Program-made: the position numbers and the translations under genes
In this document: piece after piece, positions 34,692-45,830 of the stretch
Layout: every line of letters starts with the position of its first letter
How positions within the stretch are numbered: the first letter of the stretch is position 1
Notes under the pieces: generated by a model
Told to the model about the DNA's origin: nothing
The model's database searches: none
The model's input: only the letters and a program-made list of their open reading frames with translations
Source: Tetrapyrgos nigripes
Taxonomy: Eukaryota; Basidiomycota; Agaricomycetes; Agaricales; Campanellaceae
DNA: 64,000 nt
Direction of reading: 5' to 3'
NCBI GenBank assembly: GCA_013368315.1
Contig: JAACJM010000122.1
Span: forward strand, 1-64,000

Positions 34692-34812
34692 CAATCCACT
34701 AACACTCTCTAGATCTTCACTCAAAGACCAAGACCAGCTGCGAGACTCAAGTACAACTAACCACTTGGTCCTTCTAAACCTCAACTTAAATTCGAACTCC
34801 AACACACTAAGT

Positions 34813-36602
34813 ATGCCGACTGCCTTCGAGGATCCAGCCACTCTCCGAGCTCTGTCGAGGATATACCTCCACACCGGTACCGGTCTGGATGGAATCCAAT
34901 GCGAGTACGATGACGGGTTGACTACTCCTTGGCATGGTGGGCAAGGTGGTACTGCGCAGGTCTTTATTCTTGATCTTACGAAAGGTGTGCCACTTCGCAT
35001 GTCGCGGTAGATATGAATACTGAACACTGAACGTTTACATCGTACTCTTTACCTTTCAGGCGAAGCGATCGTGGTCTGTATTTGCTATCTCTATCATACT
35101 TGAGTACATACATAATTATCTAACCTGATTCCCATTCTCAACTTCGCAGTCTATGACCATTTGGTCCGACTTGGATGTTGACGCAATTCAGTTCGTCACC
35201 ACCTTCGGTCGAGTGTCCCCAAAGTACGGTGGCTCGGGTGGTTCTCCTCGTATCTTGCACGGTAACCTAGGCGATAAAGCTCGGGCTCTTATGGCCTGGA
35301 AAGGTACCAGCGATACTATAGTCCGCTCCCTTGAGGTGAGTACAATGGTTTAACCAAACATTCATTGACTGACTGGATTCACATTTTACGCAGCCCGTAT
35401 GGTCCGACACCCAAGACCTGTCGGGTACTCATGTTATTGTTGGCGAATCAAAGGGTGGAACTGGTGGAAATGCATTTGACATGCTTGACACCGTTGGAGA
35501 TCCTTTGACGACAAGGCTTACTTCGATCACCGTCGATTCTGGAAGTGCGATCGATGCGATTGAGGTGTGTATACTTTTTGAACGATATACACGAATATAC
35601 ATTCTGACGACACAATCTGAATGTGCAGTGTAAATTCCAAGTTGGAAACAAGACAGTATCCAGCGGAAAGAAAGGTGGGAGTGGTGGAAGTGCTCATACG
35701 TTTGAACTTCGCTCTGGAGAACAAATCACTCGCATTGAAGGGCGTGCCAATACTGAGATGTGCAAATTGCAGTTCTTCACCAATCAAGGCAGTAAGTAAC
35801 CCTTTCTACTTTGTATGTGCGCGTTTACAGAAGTTTGAAATCATTTATGGTAGGATCCAGCGACGTCTACGGAAGCGACACCGGCGACCCATTCGTTTGG
35901 CTTCCACCCTCCTACGACCCCAACAACCCCGGAGCTGAAGTCACTGGACTCGTCTGCTTCGAAGGCGCATCCGGAACGTTGGTCGACCGTCTCGCTCCAG
36001 TCTGGGCTGCTAACCCTCCCTTGAGCTACGAACTCATCATAGACAGTTTCGACGAAGGCCAACTCCAACGAGACGGTAAAGTCGAAGCTGCTTGGGATGC
36101 GGAACAAGTGAAGGACAATTCCTCCACCCGCGACTCGCTCAAGTCGACATTTTCCTGGTCGATGTCTGCAGAGAAAACGTCTACGATTACGTTTTCGCAG
36201 TCGACTAGGTCTTTGATATCGATTGGGAAGGAAGTTTTGGTGGAGGTGAGTGCGAAGGGAGAAGTGGGGATTCCCTTTGTTGGGGAAGGAGATGTGGAGA
36301 AGCAGATCGCGGTTGAGGTTAGTGGAGAGAAGGGGTGGGGGAATGAGATGACAGATGGGAAGACGGTCACTAGGAGTTACACGGAGACACATTCTGATGA
36401 AGTCATCATTCGTCCGAAGTCTGAGGGTCAGGGCAAGGCTATTGGATATAGGATGGAATGTGCGAATTTGCAGTGGACGGGCAAGATGGTGATTATTTAC
36501 TCGGATGGGAGTACCAGGACCATCCAGCCTGTTAGTGGAACGCTTACCAGTTCCAGCTTGACGAAGATTCACGCCACTTATACGTCGGTGCCATTGAAGT
36601 GA
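34813..36602 (+). CDS. Natterin-like protein: jacalin-type lectin plus aerolysin-like domain
   Basis: Six exons fit: 34813-34984, 35060-35073 (14 nt), 35150-35335, 35394-35564, 35629-35791 and 35854-36602, all with GT-AG introns and consistent phases, about 485 residues. The N-terminal half shows repeated Gly-rich strands (KYGGSGGSP, KGGTGGNAF, KKGGSGGSAHTFEL) typical of a jacalin/beta-prism sugar-binding fold. The C-terminal half has alternating Ser/Thr-rich strands around residues 350-430 (TFSWSMSAEKTSTITFSQST), typical of aerolysin-family pore formers. No signal peptide is seen. By family, such proteins bind glycans and may perforate membranes in defence; this is inferred from fold resemblance only. 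Confidence 0.75.
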
Positions 36603-36808
36603 GGTGGCGGCACTAGAAACGGTTAATGCCAGTCGAATTAAGGGATTTCTTCAACGGACTTGGGGTTCTTGGATTCTAGGATATAATATAAAACCTCGTA
36701 CATACTTACCTGACGTGTTTATATTTCTTGATTAAATATAGTATTCTATTAAAGCAGTTGCTCCCGACGCTGCTCAGCAGAAGAGACTTCGAAGCTGACC
36801 GCCACCGC

Positions 36809-37010
36809 TGAAGCCGGACTACCGAAAGAATTCCAGATACTTCTTGAGTACTCTCGTGCCTCTAAATTTGCTGATAAGTCCGATTACTCTAATCTTCGGA
36901 AACTCTTTCAGGACCTCTTCATCAGGGAGATGAGGGAGGGCCACGAGTATGATGATGTTTTCGACTGGTACGAACAGCCTGTGGGCGAGGTTCGAACTCA
37001 CATATTCTTT
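36809..37010 (+). pseudogene. Casein kinase 1 C-terminal remnant
   Basis: The plus-strand reading LPKEFQILLEYSRASKF, then DYSNLRKLFQDLFIRE and YDDVFDWYEQ, matches the end of the CK1 kinase domain (family pattern: LP.EF..YL.Y.R.L.F...PDY..LR.LF..LF). The remainder of the kinase, including the glycine loop and catalytic HRD/DFG motifs, is absent upstream, where the lectin gene ends. It is therefore a fragment left by duplication or deletion, running on the same strand as its neighbours. Confidence 0.7.
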
Positions 37011-37705
37011 TCGAAATTTGGAGAACTGCAAGTGTTTCGTTGTCAATTGGTTGCAGGAGATGAGATCGTCGTTAGTACGCCAGTGAGTACATCGGAGCTC
37101 AGCGTATGATGGAGGTACAAGCACCTTCTCTAAAATTTCAGAACGAAAAGATTCTTGAAAGATTCTGCTAGGTCTGATACTTACATAGTTTCTCTTACTT
37201 TTATAGTACTTATTCGCTTTTTGCTACATCAAGATCTATGCATTGGCTCTGCTACTGCTTTTGTCAGTATTCCTATTAATATCAAGCGGTGAACCTATAG
37301 ACTGTTTGCAAATTAGACTTGCAAGTTGCAAGCGCAGAACAAGCTAACGACGGAGCGCGTTGACCTTTGTTCCCCTCCCATCTTTATCCCGTCCTTCGAG
37401 TCTCCAATCTCTAGTCAAAACCGCAAAGAGCTCCATGGCAGAGATTTATCAATTTCCTGTGCTGAAAGAAGGCAAATTGAAGGATTCGTAGTTTCCAGGA
37501 ACGATGAACAACTCCAAGTTGCATTAAGGAGTCAGCGCTAGCGAAGCTGTGAATAGGCGCTGTAAGCATAAAGCAAGCTGTAGGTCCACTCCGTAATTGA
37601 CTCAGCACGCGGCAACGGGCGCTTCTCAAACATCACCCTAGACCTCGCTCAGCAACGTCGAGAACTACTGGAACCCTGAATCTCATGCAAGCCTAGTGTA
37701 TCACA

Positions 37706-39753
37706 ATGCCCAGGTGCTGTATCTTATATCCATTTTACCCAAGTACGCTTCAGTGCGACGGTGACTTTGATACCCAGTTCTTACAGGTCACCTCCACCGA
37801 GCTACACGACTATAGACAGTCATCCACCATCCAACTACCGCCCAGGTGCCTCACGGAGTAGCCGAAACACGCCGAGCCGTTTATCCAACACCATTTCTTC
37901 GACCAGCGAGCCAGACTTTGCCAGCAGGTCTGAGACATCGACATCCAGAAGCACCTCCTCGACCAGCTATCCCTCACCTGGCAGCTCCAGCCCATCTTCG
38001 CCTTCTTCATCCAGAAACCACCATCATCACACTCACTTCCACAACCACAATCATACCTCCCACAATACCTACGATGGGTTAGGACGGTCCAGGTCGGCAA
38101 ACAATTTTACCAACGTTGGCCCGAGCACACCCGAGGCCACTCCATTGCTGCGAAAGCCCACCAACTCAGATTCTTCGATCAGTCGTGAAAAGGAAGAAAT
38201 GTATGCTCGGAGGTGGATTGGTGGAATCATCCTCATCCTTGTCGTTCTTCACTGGCGTTCCTTGCAAAATTTCTTCTTCAAGAAAAGCGACCTCACTTCC
38301 TTCTGGGTTGAAGTCACCCCTTCCGAGACATGCCATGCTGTCGGTGTCCGTGAATACACTGCTACCTTGGTGGGGATACCGGAAGATTGGGACCCAATAA
38401 CGGCTTGTCAGGCAACTCCGTTTATCGTTCATGGCAAAGCAGTGGAAGAGAAGCCTTCATGCAGCATAGTCAGCGCTGCTAACGATGTCGGCGGCAGTCT
38501 GACAGCTGTACAGGGCAGGTTTTTTGTCAACTTTGACGAGAGCGACTGTTATCCCATTTGGTCCACCATTCACCCCGACGATTGCGTGGTCCCTGGTGTG
38601 CGCTTGTATCATGCCGAGATAGACTATGTTCCGCCTGGCTTGGATCGATTGGAGTCATGCCGAGGAGTGCCTTCTGTCTTTCATGGTCGGGAGCTCCACA
38701 CCAGTCGCTGTGAGCTGGTTTTCAAGCACGGTGAAGGGGGTCAGAACGACTCTCTTGTCGCTAGAGGAGAATGGGACGTAGACTTTGATGAAGATGGATG
38801 TCTTCCGTCATGGGCCCCTCTGGTCACCCAGCAATGCGTGTCCTATGGCACTCGTGCATATTATGCCGACCTAGTCGTTCCTCGTGGTCTGGAAAACATC
38901 GCACCCACCCTCTGCTCTTCATCTCCGGCTGTTATCCATACTCATACTGTCCTTCCCACATACTGCGAACAGCTTGGAGAGGCGTCTTTCCGAGGACATT
39001 GGACTATAGACTTTTCCGAATCGTCTTGTGAAGCAGTCTGGATGTCGGTAAATCCCGATTGGCAGTGTCATGCTTACGACAAGAAGAGATATACTGCCAT
39101 TTTGGAGCGTATTCCCGAGGAATTGGACCCTTTAAAGACCTGCTATGAGGCTCCGCTATCGCTTTTCGGTGTGCAAAGGACACCTGAGCTATGTGATAGG
39201 GATGACCAGGGGAGAGTAGTGGGATCGTGGTTTGTTGGAGGACCCGAGTGTAGGCCTGTTCTATTCGATATCAGGGATTATGTGCGTTTCTTCCTCTTCC
39301 CTTGCTTTCTGGTATAAGAAGCTTTCAGCTAACTCGGGTCATTCTTTAGGGGTGTATTGAGTCTGGTATCAAGGTCCGTGGTGGACTATCCTCGCTTATG
39401 GAAATCAGTGTACTCATTAAAATTTCTACTCTAGAGAGTTGAAGGCCAAGTGGGAGATATTGGTAAACACGAGGATTGGTATCGTCTATGTGAGGGCTAT
39501 CCGTCTGCTTACTTGGTTCCCAGAATATCCTATCTCTAATCGATGCTACAGGTTCCACTATTCCCCACCATCGGTATGGTCAAACCTATCTCCCAGTGCA
39601 GTGTGAGAGTAGGACGGTGAGTAACTATATCTTTACACTCTTGATTGCGAACTGACGTGCTGTGGTTACTCCTCCTTTCTTTTTTTTTTTCAGAGTTGGT
39701 TCAAGACTCGCCGATACGCAATGTATAATATCCCGGATTCTCGGTGTCTTTGA
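37706..39753 (+). CDS. Cysteine-rich modular membrane protein, four modules
   Basis: Six exons: 37706-37713, 37787-39281, 39350-39373, 39435-39489, 39552-39616, 39694-39753; all phases agree, about 568 residues. The N-terminus (about 1-140) is rich in Ser and Pro with a His cluster (HHHHTHFHNHNH). A single membrane helix WIGGIILILVVLHW is at about 145-160. The rest is four modules of about 85 residues, each starting with a Cys after Gln/Asp, with Y.A.L/I, P.GL, C, IHGR-like, C and F.E..C..(W) positions. The layout suggests a type II membrane protein with an outer Cys-rich stalk. No known family was recognised. A seven-module paralogue is at 55155. The spliced start was chosen because the paralogue shares ATG, donor and acceptor. 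Confidence 0.75.
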
Positions 39754-41136
39754 CCGTCAGGAATATGATTCAAGATGGTTGCGGTTTTTCTTCTCAACGA
39801 TCAAATTAAAGACTCTGTACTATATGTACTATATGTACATGTACATGTACAATCTCTTGTTTTCCATGCTCTCTGTTGTTTTCCAATCTTGTTGTCTTGT
39901 TTGCTCTCCATGTCTTGTTGACAATGCTGTGGTGCTATTGTATTGGTACTGCAGACTTTAAAGCTCGTCGTTTGGTTTGTGGTCCGTTCGGACCCGATCA
40001 TGAACTGACAGTGACTGAGTGCGTCAACGACGCAACGTGTACACGGGCTTCACTCTCTACCTCGATGGCCCTATGTATCCTTGTATGATTAGGAATAGTG
40101 GCTTGTTGTCGATGACTGATGTGCTTCGGGTGATTACTTTCACCTCTGCCATTGTCAATATGTATGTAAGTATGACAAGGTATGAAAGTACATCGAAGTA
40201 GCTAGTGAAATGAACCAGAAATCATAAATGAAAATGTAATTTGACAAGGTTTACTTGCCATCGCTGTTCTGAACCGGAAATGGTATATATATAATACGCC
40301 CTCTTGAAGAGTGGGTCTTCAACACAGCGAGTTTACGCCACGCAATAGAGCAAGATGTTTGTGAGACAGTCGTTGTCGGCGCGAAATTGAGACAAGTGAG
40401 CGTCGAAAAGGCACAGAAATGGTGTATGTATATCGTTTTGGGAAAAATGACAGGGTTTAGATTGAAAGGAACATCTGTACGAGGATTTCAAGGGCCAAAG
40501 CAAGTTGGACTCCAAGTCCTTCCCAGAAAGTCCTCGTAAAGATATAGCGTTGAGCGCTGACAAATCCTCGAGAAGGACCATGAGCTTTCTCGGGACATCC
40601 GGGAGTCAAAGTATCGTAACCTCGACAGAAATTTCTTGAAAGAGGGAAAGTTTTTCCCCATGGATGGAGATGATGAGCAGTAACCTTGCATATCAAATAG
40701 CGAGGGAACAATGGGCGGAGAGAGATTTCATCAGGGATGGGAGAGAGAACCGATCACAGTGTAGATAGATTGCGACATCGTGCCATTTGTCCGAAAATCG
40801 AGGCGGTCGAGATATAGCGACGGTGAAATAGGCAAATTCCTTGTTCTTTCCAGCCGCTTGTCCACCCCATCATTCCTTTTCAGTTGCCATTGCAGCATTT
40901 TGTCGTCTTCCGGCAGTCGGAGAGGTAAGTTGAGAAAACGAAAATGCAGACTACAGTCTATAACCACAATAGTAGACGGCGTACTCAGAAAAGCTTCACG
41001 ACCCCTCGTTCATCATATCCCATACACTTTCTTGATTCTTGAGACGTTGACGGAAACGTATGCAATGATTGGATCTGTGAAAGGCTTAATGCAATGCGCG
41101 AAGAGAAGTTCGAGGGAGAGATACGCACACGTGAAG

Positions 41137-41171
<35 letters not shown>

Positions 41172-41509
41172 GAAGTTCTGAGTAAGCGCGGCCAATCTTG
41201 TTCCTCTCTTCCGAGTCTTCGTCCGTCTCAATCTGCTGCAAACCTGTGGCTCCAACTCACCCAAAATCTGCCATCCTATCCAAGGCACAGCCCCGAATCA
41301 TGTAATAGCATGCTACACAGCGCGAAGAGTACGGAGTACGTAGACGCATCCTGTCAAACTGCTGTATGTACTTATACTTAGAATGAGGCCCCTTCCTTCA
41401 TCAATGATCCTGTGAAGCTACGAGTTGTGGGAAGGAGTACAGCAGGAACACTTATTAATGCAGTCCCCTTAAACCTTTTGTCTCTGCCCTCTATACTCCG
41501 ATTCACGAC
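39754..41509. other. Intergenic region with promoter duplication and (GA)n
   Basis: No convincing gene. A pure (GA)n run of about 30 bp lies at 41139-41168. From about 41085 onward the sequence is duplicated at about 51885 as the upstream region of the second RING gene, so this half contains its promoter. TATATATATAATAC at about 40283 is a possible TATA element without a supported gene. Confidence 0.5.
41139..41168. repeat. (GA)n microsatellite
   Basis: About 15 GA units lie in the duplicated upstream region of RING gene 1. The homologous place upstream of RING gene 2 (about 51920) lacks the array. Confidence 0.9.
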
Positions 41510-43268
41510 ATGGACCAGAACACTTCAATCATCGCAGAACTACGTGCCGAACAAGTTGACCAGATTTCGGACAACGTATCCAAGCCTTCATACTACCTAG
41601 CATCACTGGACGCTCCTGCTGATGCAGATTCGTCGTCATCATCTCCGCTCCCTCAACGATTGAAATTGGCAGTGGAGAGATTGAAGGAATTATTCAACGA
41701 GCTCGATCCGGAGCAACTCGTTGTTGTACGACCAAAGATAAGGAAGCTGATGGATTTGGGACGTGCTAGTGAAACAATTGGTCTTCGTAGGGAAATTGAC
41801 CAGTTTGCTGAACGCTTGGGCAGCCTAAAGACTATTAAAGAGAGAAGAAGTGAGGCCTCGTTGACTATCTTACTCGGGGGTTTACTGACATCTCTGCTTG
41901 TCTCTCATTGTTACTATTTATCATTTTTTCACAGGTAAAATACCAGTTGTTCGTTATCTGCCTTGTATCCCCGACTTTCGCCCTTCCGAAGTCAATGGAC
42001 CTGCTCCGCCTGAATGGTTGGCAATGTGAGTATATCCTGCCCAAAGATTCCACCTTGTCTGACGGCGTCTCGTCTAGGTTTGTGCATTCAGACGTACCAT
42101 CTGTTTGTATCGAGGACCATGATGCATGCTGCAATGTCTGTTTGGAAGATTTTGAAGAACCACCGCTGGCGCTAGAGTCTCAAATTGATGGCGGTGACAA
42201 CGGGACCCAATCGAGTCCTAAACCATTGAGGAAGTTGATATGTGGGCATGTTTTTCATGTCAGTCCTCCCTTACCTTTTACATTGCTCTCAGCAATTGAC
42301 GATATCTTCAGGAAGACTGTCTACCTATGTTTCAAGAAGATGACTATATCGGAAGGTTCGAGTGCCCTGCATGTCGCACGGAATTCTGGAATTCAGAGCA
42401 ATTTGCGCTTCTGTCTACCGGACGTAACAGCGTCTCGGACCAACAGCGGACCTATGACGATTACTACAAAAAACTCTTACCATGGCAGAAGATACATGAA
42501 GGACTGTTGGACTGGGCTACCTGGGTCCGTATCAACGACCTTGATGAGTTTCTAAATAGCACTGCTCGTGGGCATCCGGTCGACGAGTCAGCATTGTATA
42601 TTTGGGCTACTCAGATATACAGGAGATACGTCTATTCCAGGCTGACAGATAGTCCCGAGGGAGTTGTAGATTGCTGCCATGTTGGTCCATGGCCGGGAAC
42701 TAGCGATTTCGCCTCCGAAGGGGGACATGAGGACGCAATTAGGGGGTTAAGGAGGGTTTGGGATAGCTGGAGTCTGCAAGATGCGCCTCGTTTATTGGCA
42801 ATGTTATCCAATCACCATCACCAAGATGAGTCCCATTGGGTGGTGCACAGGTTCTCGCTCCCTGATGGTGGTCTGACGACATACCATTTTCACCCTGAGC
42901 TTCATGATTGTCCTGATTGTCGTCCTACGTCGTGGTGGCCCGCCATCCGTCTCGCATGGCCTGATGCTGCCATCAGTCCAAACCCCGGCATCCCAACACT
43001 GGTCCATGTTCGCCAACCAATTCAACTGGCTGTTGACGACGCTGTTGCCGTGGCTGGTGTATGGCACAACATCCTCATGGGTTTACCGGCGGAACATAGT
43101 GTGGATCTCGAACATCTCAGGGATCTTATGCACACCGAGGTCAACAGTCTTCGTGAAAGATACAACTCGTGGGTAAATTATCTCTCAACGTTCTTCGGTG
43201 ACCTGTACAGAAGATGTGAGAGAGTTGAAGGTGACGGGCTGGACTCTAGTAGACTTGAACTATTGTAG
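41510..43268 (+). CDS. RING-H2 protein, paralogue 1
   Basis: Four exons: 41510-41879, 41935-42025, 42078-42258, 42312-43268; phases agree, 532 residues. After a Ser-rich and helical N-terminal part (LKLAVERLKELFNELDPEQL), residues 169-240 form a RING: CCNVCLEDF, then a 30-residue acidic insert, LICGHVFHEDCLPMF and FECPACRTEFW. These fit the C-X2-C...C-X-H-X2-H-X2-C...C-X2-C zinc ligand pattern. RING proteins of this kind are usually E3 ubiquitin ligases. The C-terminal 290 residues (HRFSLPDGGLTTYHFHPEL, ISPNPGIPTLVHVRQPIQLA) match only the local paralogues. A hAT-like element sits 9 bp after the stop codon. Confidence 0.85.
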
Positions 43269-43471
43269 TAACAGACTTAGTGATGTGCGGGCCGGGCCGG
43301 GCTCAAAAGCCGGGGCTTGGGCTGGGCTTTGTCGGGCTCAGGCTTGCTAGAGATCGAGCCCGAGCCTTCGAGCCCTCAGTAGGGCAGGCTTGGGCAGGCT
43401 CGGGCTCAGGCCCGGGCTCAGTAGTCAAAAAATTGTAGTAAATTAGAAACTAGAACAATTATCAGTGTATT

Positions 43472-43822
43472 CTAGTTGAAACCATCATAATCTAAGTCCT
43501 CCCCGCTATCTTCAGCCTCGTCGACATCGATAAGCTCCACCCAATCCTCTGTTTCATCTTCTAGAGTGCCATCATCGGCCTCAACATTGTCATCCTCCAG
43601 TGGCGCTTCACGGAATATCAAGTTACGACGGAGTGCACATTTGAGAAATTGCAATGGTTCAACAATATCCTTTCCGAGTCGGTTGCGTCGTTTGCTAATC
43701 GTAATCCCAGCTGATGAAAAGGTGCGTTCACTTGACACAGACGATGCCATAATGGCACAGTAATCCCGTGCAAGTGACGCCCAAACTGGATAGTCTGTAG
43801 AATGGAGCTGTGCAGTTTTCAA
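43472..43822 (-). pseudogene. hAT transposase C-terminal dimerisation domain fragment
   Basis: The minus frame contains YPVWASLARDYCAIMASSV followed by SSERTFSSAGITISKRRNRL and LQFLKCALRRNL. This is the classical hAT C-terminal dimerisation region (pattern YP.L...A.....I.ASS..SER.FS.AG). An acidic tail ends at the stop near the element edge. Catalytic Asp/Glu-bearing regions are missing, so it cannot transpose the element by itself; in principle it could still dimerise. Confidence 0.85.
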
Positions 43823-43855
43823 TAAATATCAAAAACTCGAAATAATAACAGTTAC

Positions 43856-44122
43856 TTACCCCCCACCAACAAGAATAAAAACATAGAGAAAAAGACCGGT
43901 GAACGCACAGGGTAAGTCAGCAGCTTGCTCGGATGTCAAGCTCAGTATCTGCGAGATAGCTGGAAATCCTGGGAACTGCGACAAAGTAAAAAAGAGCCCA
44001 GCCACAGGAGCGACGGTCAACAAGAAAAGGAGAAGGAACCACTGAGTTGCATTAAACGCGACCGTATATGGCGTTGAGGGTTGAAGGGATGGACGGTGAG
44101 ATGAGTGCTTGGAAGCTTTCAT
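43856..44122 (-). CDS. Small two-helix membrane ORF inside the hAT element
   Basis: An 88-residue minus-strand frame starts MKASKHSSHRPS. It has two hydrophobic segments, WFLLLFLLTVAPVAGLFF (about 28-45) and FTGLFLYVFILV (about 74-85). A TATA-like TATAAAAAGG lies 36 bp upstream (44158-44167 complement). The end GGGG is followed at once by GTAAGT, a strong splice donor, so a longer spliced product is possible; joining it to the downstream hAT frame does not keep phase. It does not resemble hAT transposase. It may be a host gene fragment captured by the element. Confidence 0.4.
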   Translation of the reverse strand: MKASKHSSHRPSLQPSTPYTVAFNATQWFLLLFLLTVAPVAGLFFTLSQFPGFPAISQILSLTSEQAADLPCAFTGLFLYVFILVGGG

Positions 44123-45039
44123 CTCGTTGTTTGGGCAAAGCTAATCTGAAAATCCTACCTTTTTATACCTAAAATTTGCCAAGTTGGAGCGCGGACAATC
44201 TTTTCCGTGTGGCTTGATAAGAACCTCAAGGACACGAGGTTAAAAACACTCGAAAACGCGTCTCTCGGAGTCTATGATGTATGTTTGCTGGCTTGAAACT
44301 CGTTTATTGTGTGTTCGGTATGCTCGCAAGGGTGAAGACGGCTGTGTTAGAGCTAATTTAGTGTATTTTGACCGATAACAATTGAAGACGACCACATTGG
44401 TCTCAGGGTACGCAAGTAGACCAAAAAAAAACCTCATGTACAAACTGTATTGCCCAAGAAAGGGTTGAGCTCGAGCCTGAGATGGATGGATGAGAGCTCA
44501 AGAAGCAATTCCATATGTACCATCTTGTAATAGGTTACATCGTGAAGTATTTTGGGATAATCAAGAAAACGGCGGGAAGGGTGACTTCAGATCGTGGTGG
44601 TAAGAACAGAAATGCAAAAAGTGGCAGTGCAAGCTAGGCACGTTACCTTTACAAGTGGGAATCGAAGCCAATTTTGCAGATCGGCAGCTTACTTTTTCCC
44701 ATGACTGGCTCGATGCTGAGTGGCTGAAAGCCCGGGCCTGAGCCCGAGCCCAGGGGCTTTGAGAAAGCAAGCCCGAGCCCTCAAGCCCTCAAGCCCTCTT
44801 CAAAGGCCGGGCCGGGCTTGGGCTTTCAGAGCCGGGCTTGGGCCGGCCTAGGGCTTTGAGCCCAAGCCCGCACATCACTAAACAGACTGTATTATGATCA
44901 TATATTAAGGAATGGCCTAAATCTGAAGTTTCTACTACATAACTAGAAACAAAAGAAAAGTTTGACTTGGTGAAGGAGTGCCCTCGCAAGCGGCACTGCT
45001 TTTACCGACATGAAAATCTACAAACATGTCCCTTCAGAC

Positions 45040-45414
45040 CAAGGGGGCCGGGGAAAAAATTTTAAGGATATAGGGTCGGAAAATTTTTTAAACCCTTCGG
45101 CCGTTGAACCAACCACACATACCCGATTTGGACACATCTCCAGCCAGATATAACTTTGCCGAACTCCGGCAGCTTACTGAGACGCTCAAGAAATTGCCAG
45201 AACTATGTGTTCCAATGAGGGAAAGTCATGTTTCTGCAATTGTCTGAGTCTCTGAGGGATATTTTCCATCAGAATCGCTAGAAAATGGTTGACTTAGGTC
45301 AAATTTTGGGCCTGAACCACCCAAAATTTCTCCACAGGAAAAATTTTTAAGGGCCCTGGGACCGAACCAACCAACCAACCCTATATCACTCGGCTAAATT
45401 TCCCGGCCCCCTTG
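45040..45414. mobile_element. 375-bp MITE with CAAGGGGGCCGGG termini
   Basis: Inverted ends CAAGGGGGCCGGG and CCCGGCCCCCTTG are flanked by an exact 8-bp duplication CTTCAGAC (45032-45039 and 45415-45422). The paralogous flanks at about 50825 and 54175 keep the empty site (CCTTCAGACCAAATTTCC and a one-base variant). No coding capacity. The 8-bp duplication fits hAT, but the family is not known to me. Confidence 0.88.
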
Positions 45415-45422
45415 CTTCAGAC

Positions 45423-45676
45423 CAAATTTCCGATGTTTTGACCGCTCCAGCAGGATATTTGGGATGCAGATCGTGGATTTTGGTCTTGAGGAACTTGAGC
45501 GCTAGCGTTGACTTTGGATACGGTAATGACAGGCTGTGTCTGGAGCTACCAGTGATTTCTGAGCAACACAGCTGGAATAGCGTGCTTGAGCCCAATTGAT
45601 TATCAATGCGCATCATGTATGCGGTTGACTTACCAACGGAAGCTATCCTTCCGAGGCTGACTCGACTTGGACTCAA
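45423..45676 (-). pseudogene. Remnant repeated downstream of each RING copy
   Basis: A 200-230 bp block is shared with 50830-51060 and 54190-54430, with substitutions and small indels. The minus reading shows short similar peptides (for example PYPKSTLALKFLKTKI here and in the 50.9 kb copy, and DYAHPLE at 51040 and 54380). It could be a degenerate exon of a neighbouring gene carried along in the duplications. No function can be assigned. Confidence 0.35.
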
Positions 45677-45830
45677 TGCTGACTCCTTCCCGCTCAGTGC
45701 TCAACGGACCCGACTTGTCAATAATTGGCATATAAGCACCTCCTCTTCAACCTAAATTCCCCATGATCGATTCGCCCCCTGAAAACACTTTTAGTTCTTT
45801 CCATCAACCTGAAAACGGATAACAATTAAC

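Larger units (their letters stand above)
43278..44880 (-). mobile_element. hAT element derivative carrying a transposase tail and an extra ORF
   Basis: The ends TAGTGATGTGCGGGC / GCCCGCACATCACTA are typical hAT termini and are flanked by an exact 8-bp duplication AACAGACT (43270-43277 and 44881-44888). The uninterrupted site is kept downstream of the RING paralogues (TAGTACAGACTGTAT at 50690 and 54030). Both sides have long GC-rich subterminal repeats of GGGCTTGGGC and GAGCCC words. Only the C-terminal part of the transposase remains, beside an 88-residue ORF of other origin, so it is non-autonomous. Confidence 0.92.

Noticed and set aside
35841..36572. 243-residue minus-strand frame opposite the lectin/pore-former gene
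   Set aside because: Antisense shadow of the last exon, which has clear aerolysin-type strand patterning on the plus strand.
36819..37124. 101-residue minus-strand frame
   Set aside because: The opposite strand reads as the CK1 C-terminus, so the minus frame is its shadow.
43822..44122. Spliced fusion of the 88-residue ORF with the hAT dimerisation domain
   Set aside because: The strong donor after GGGG leads to acceptors that do not enter the hAT frame.
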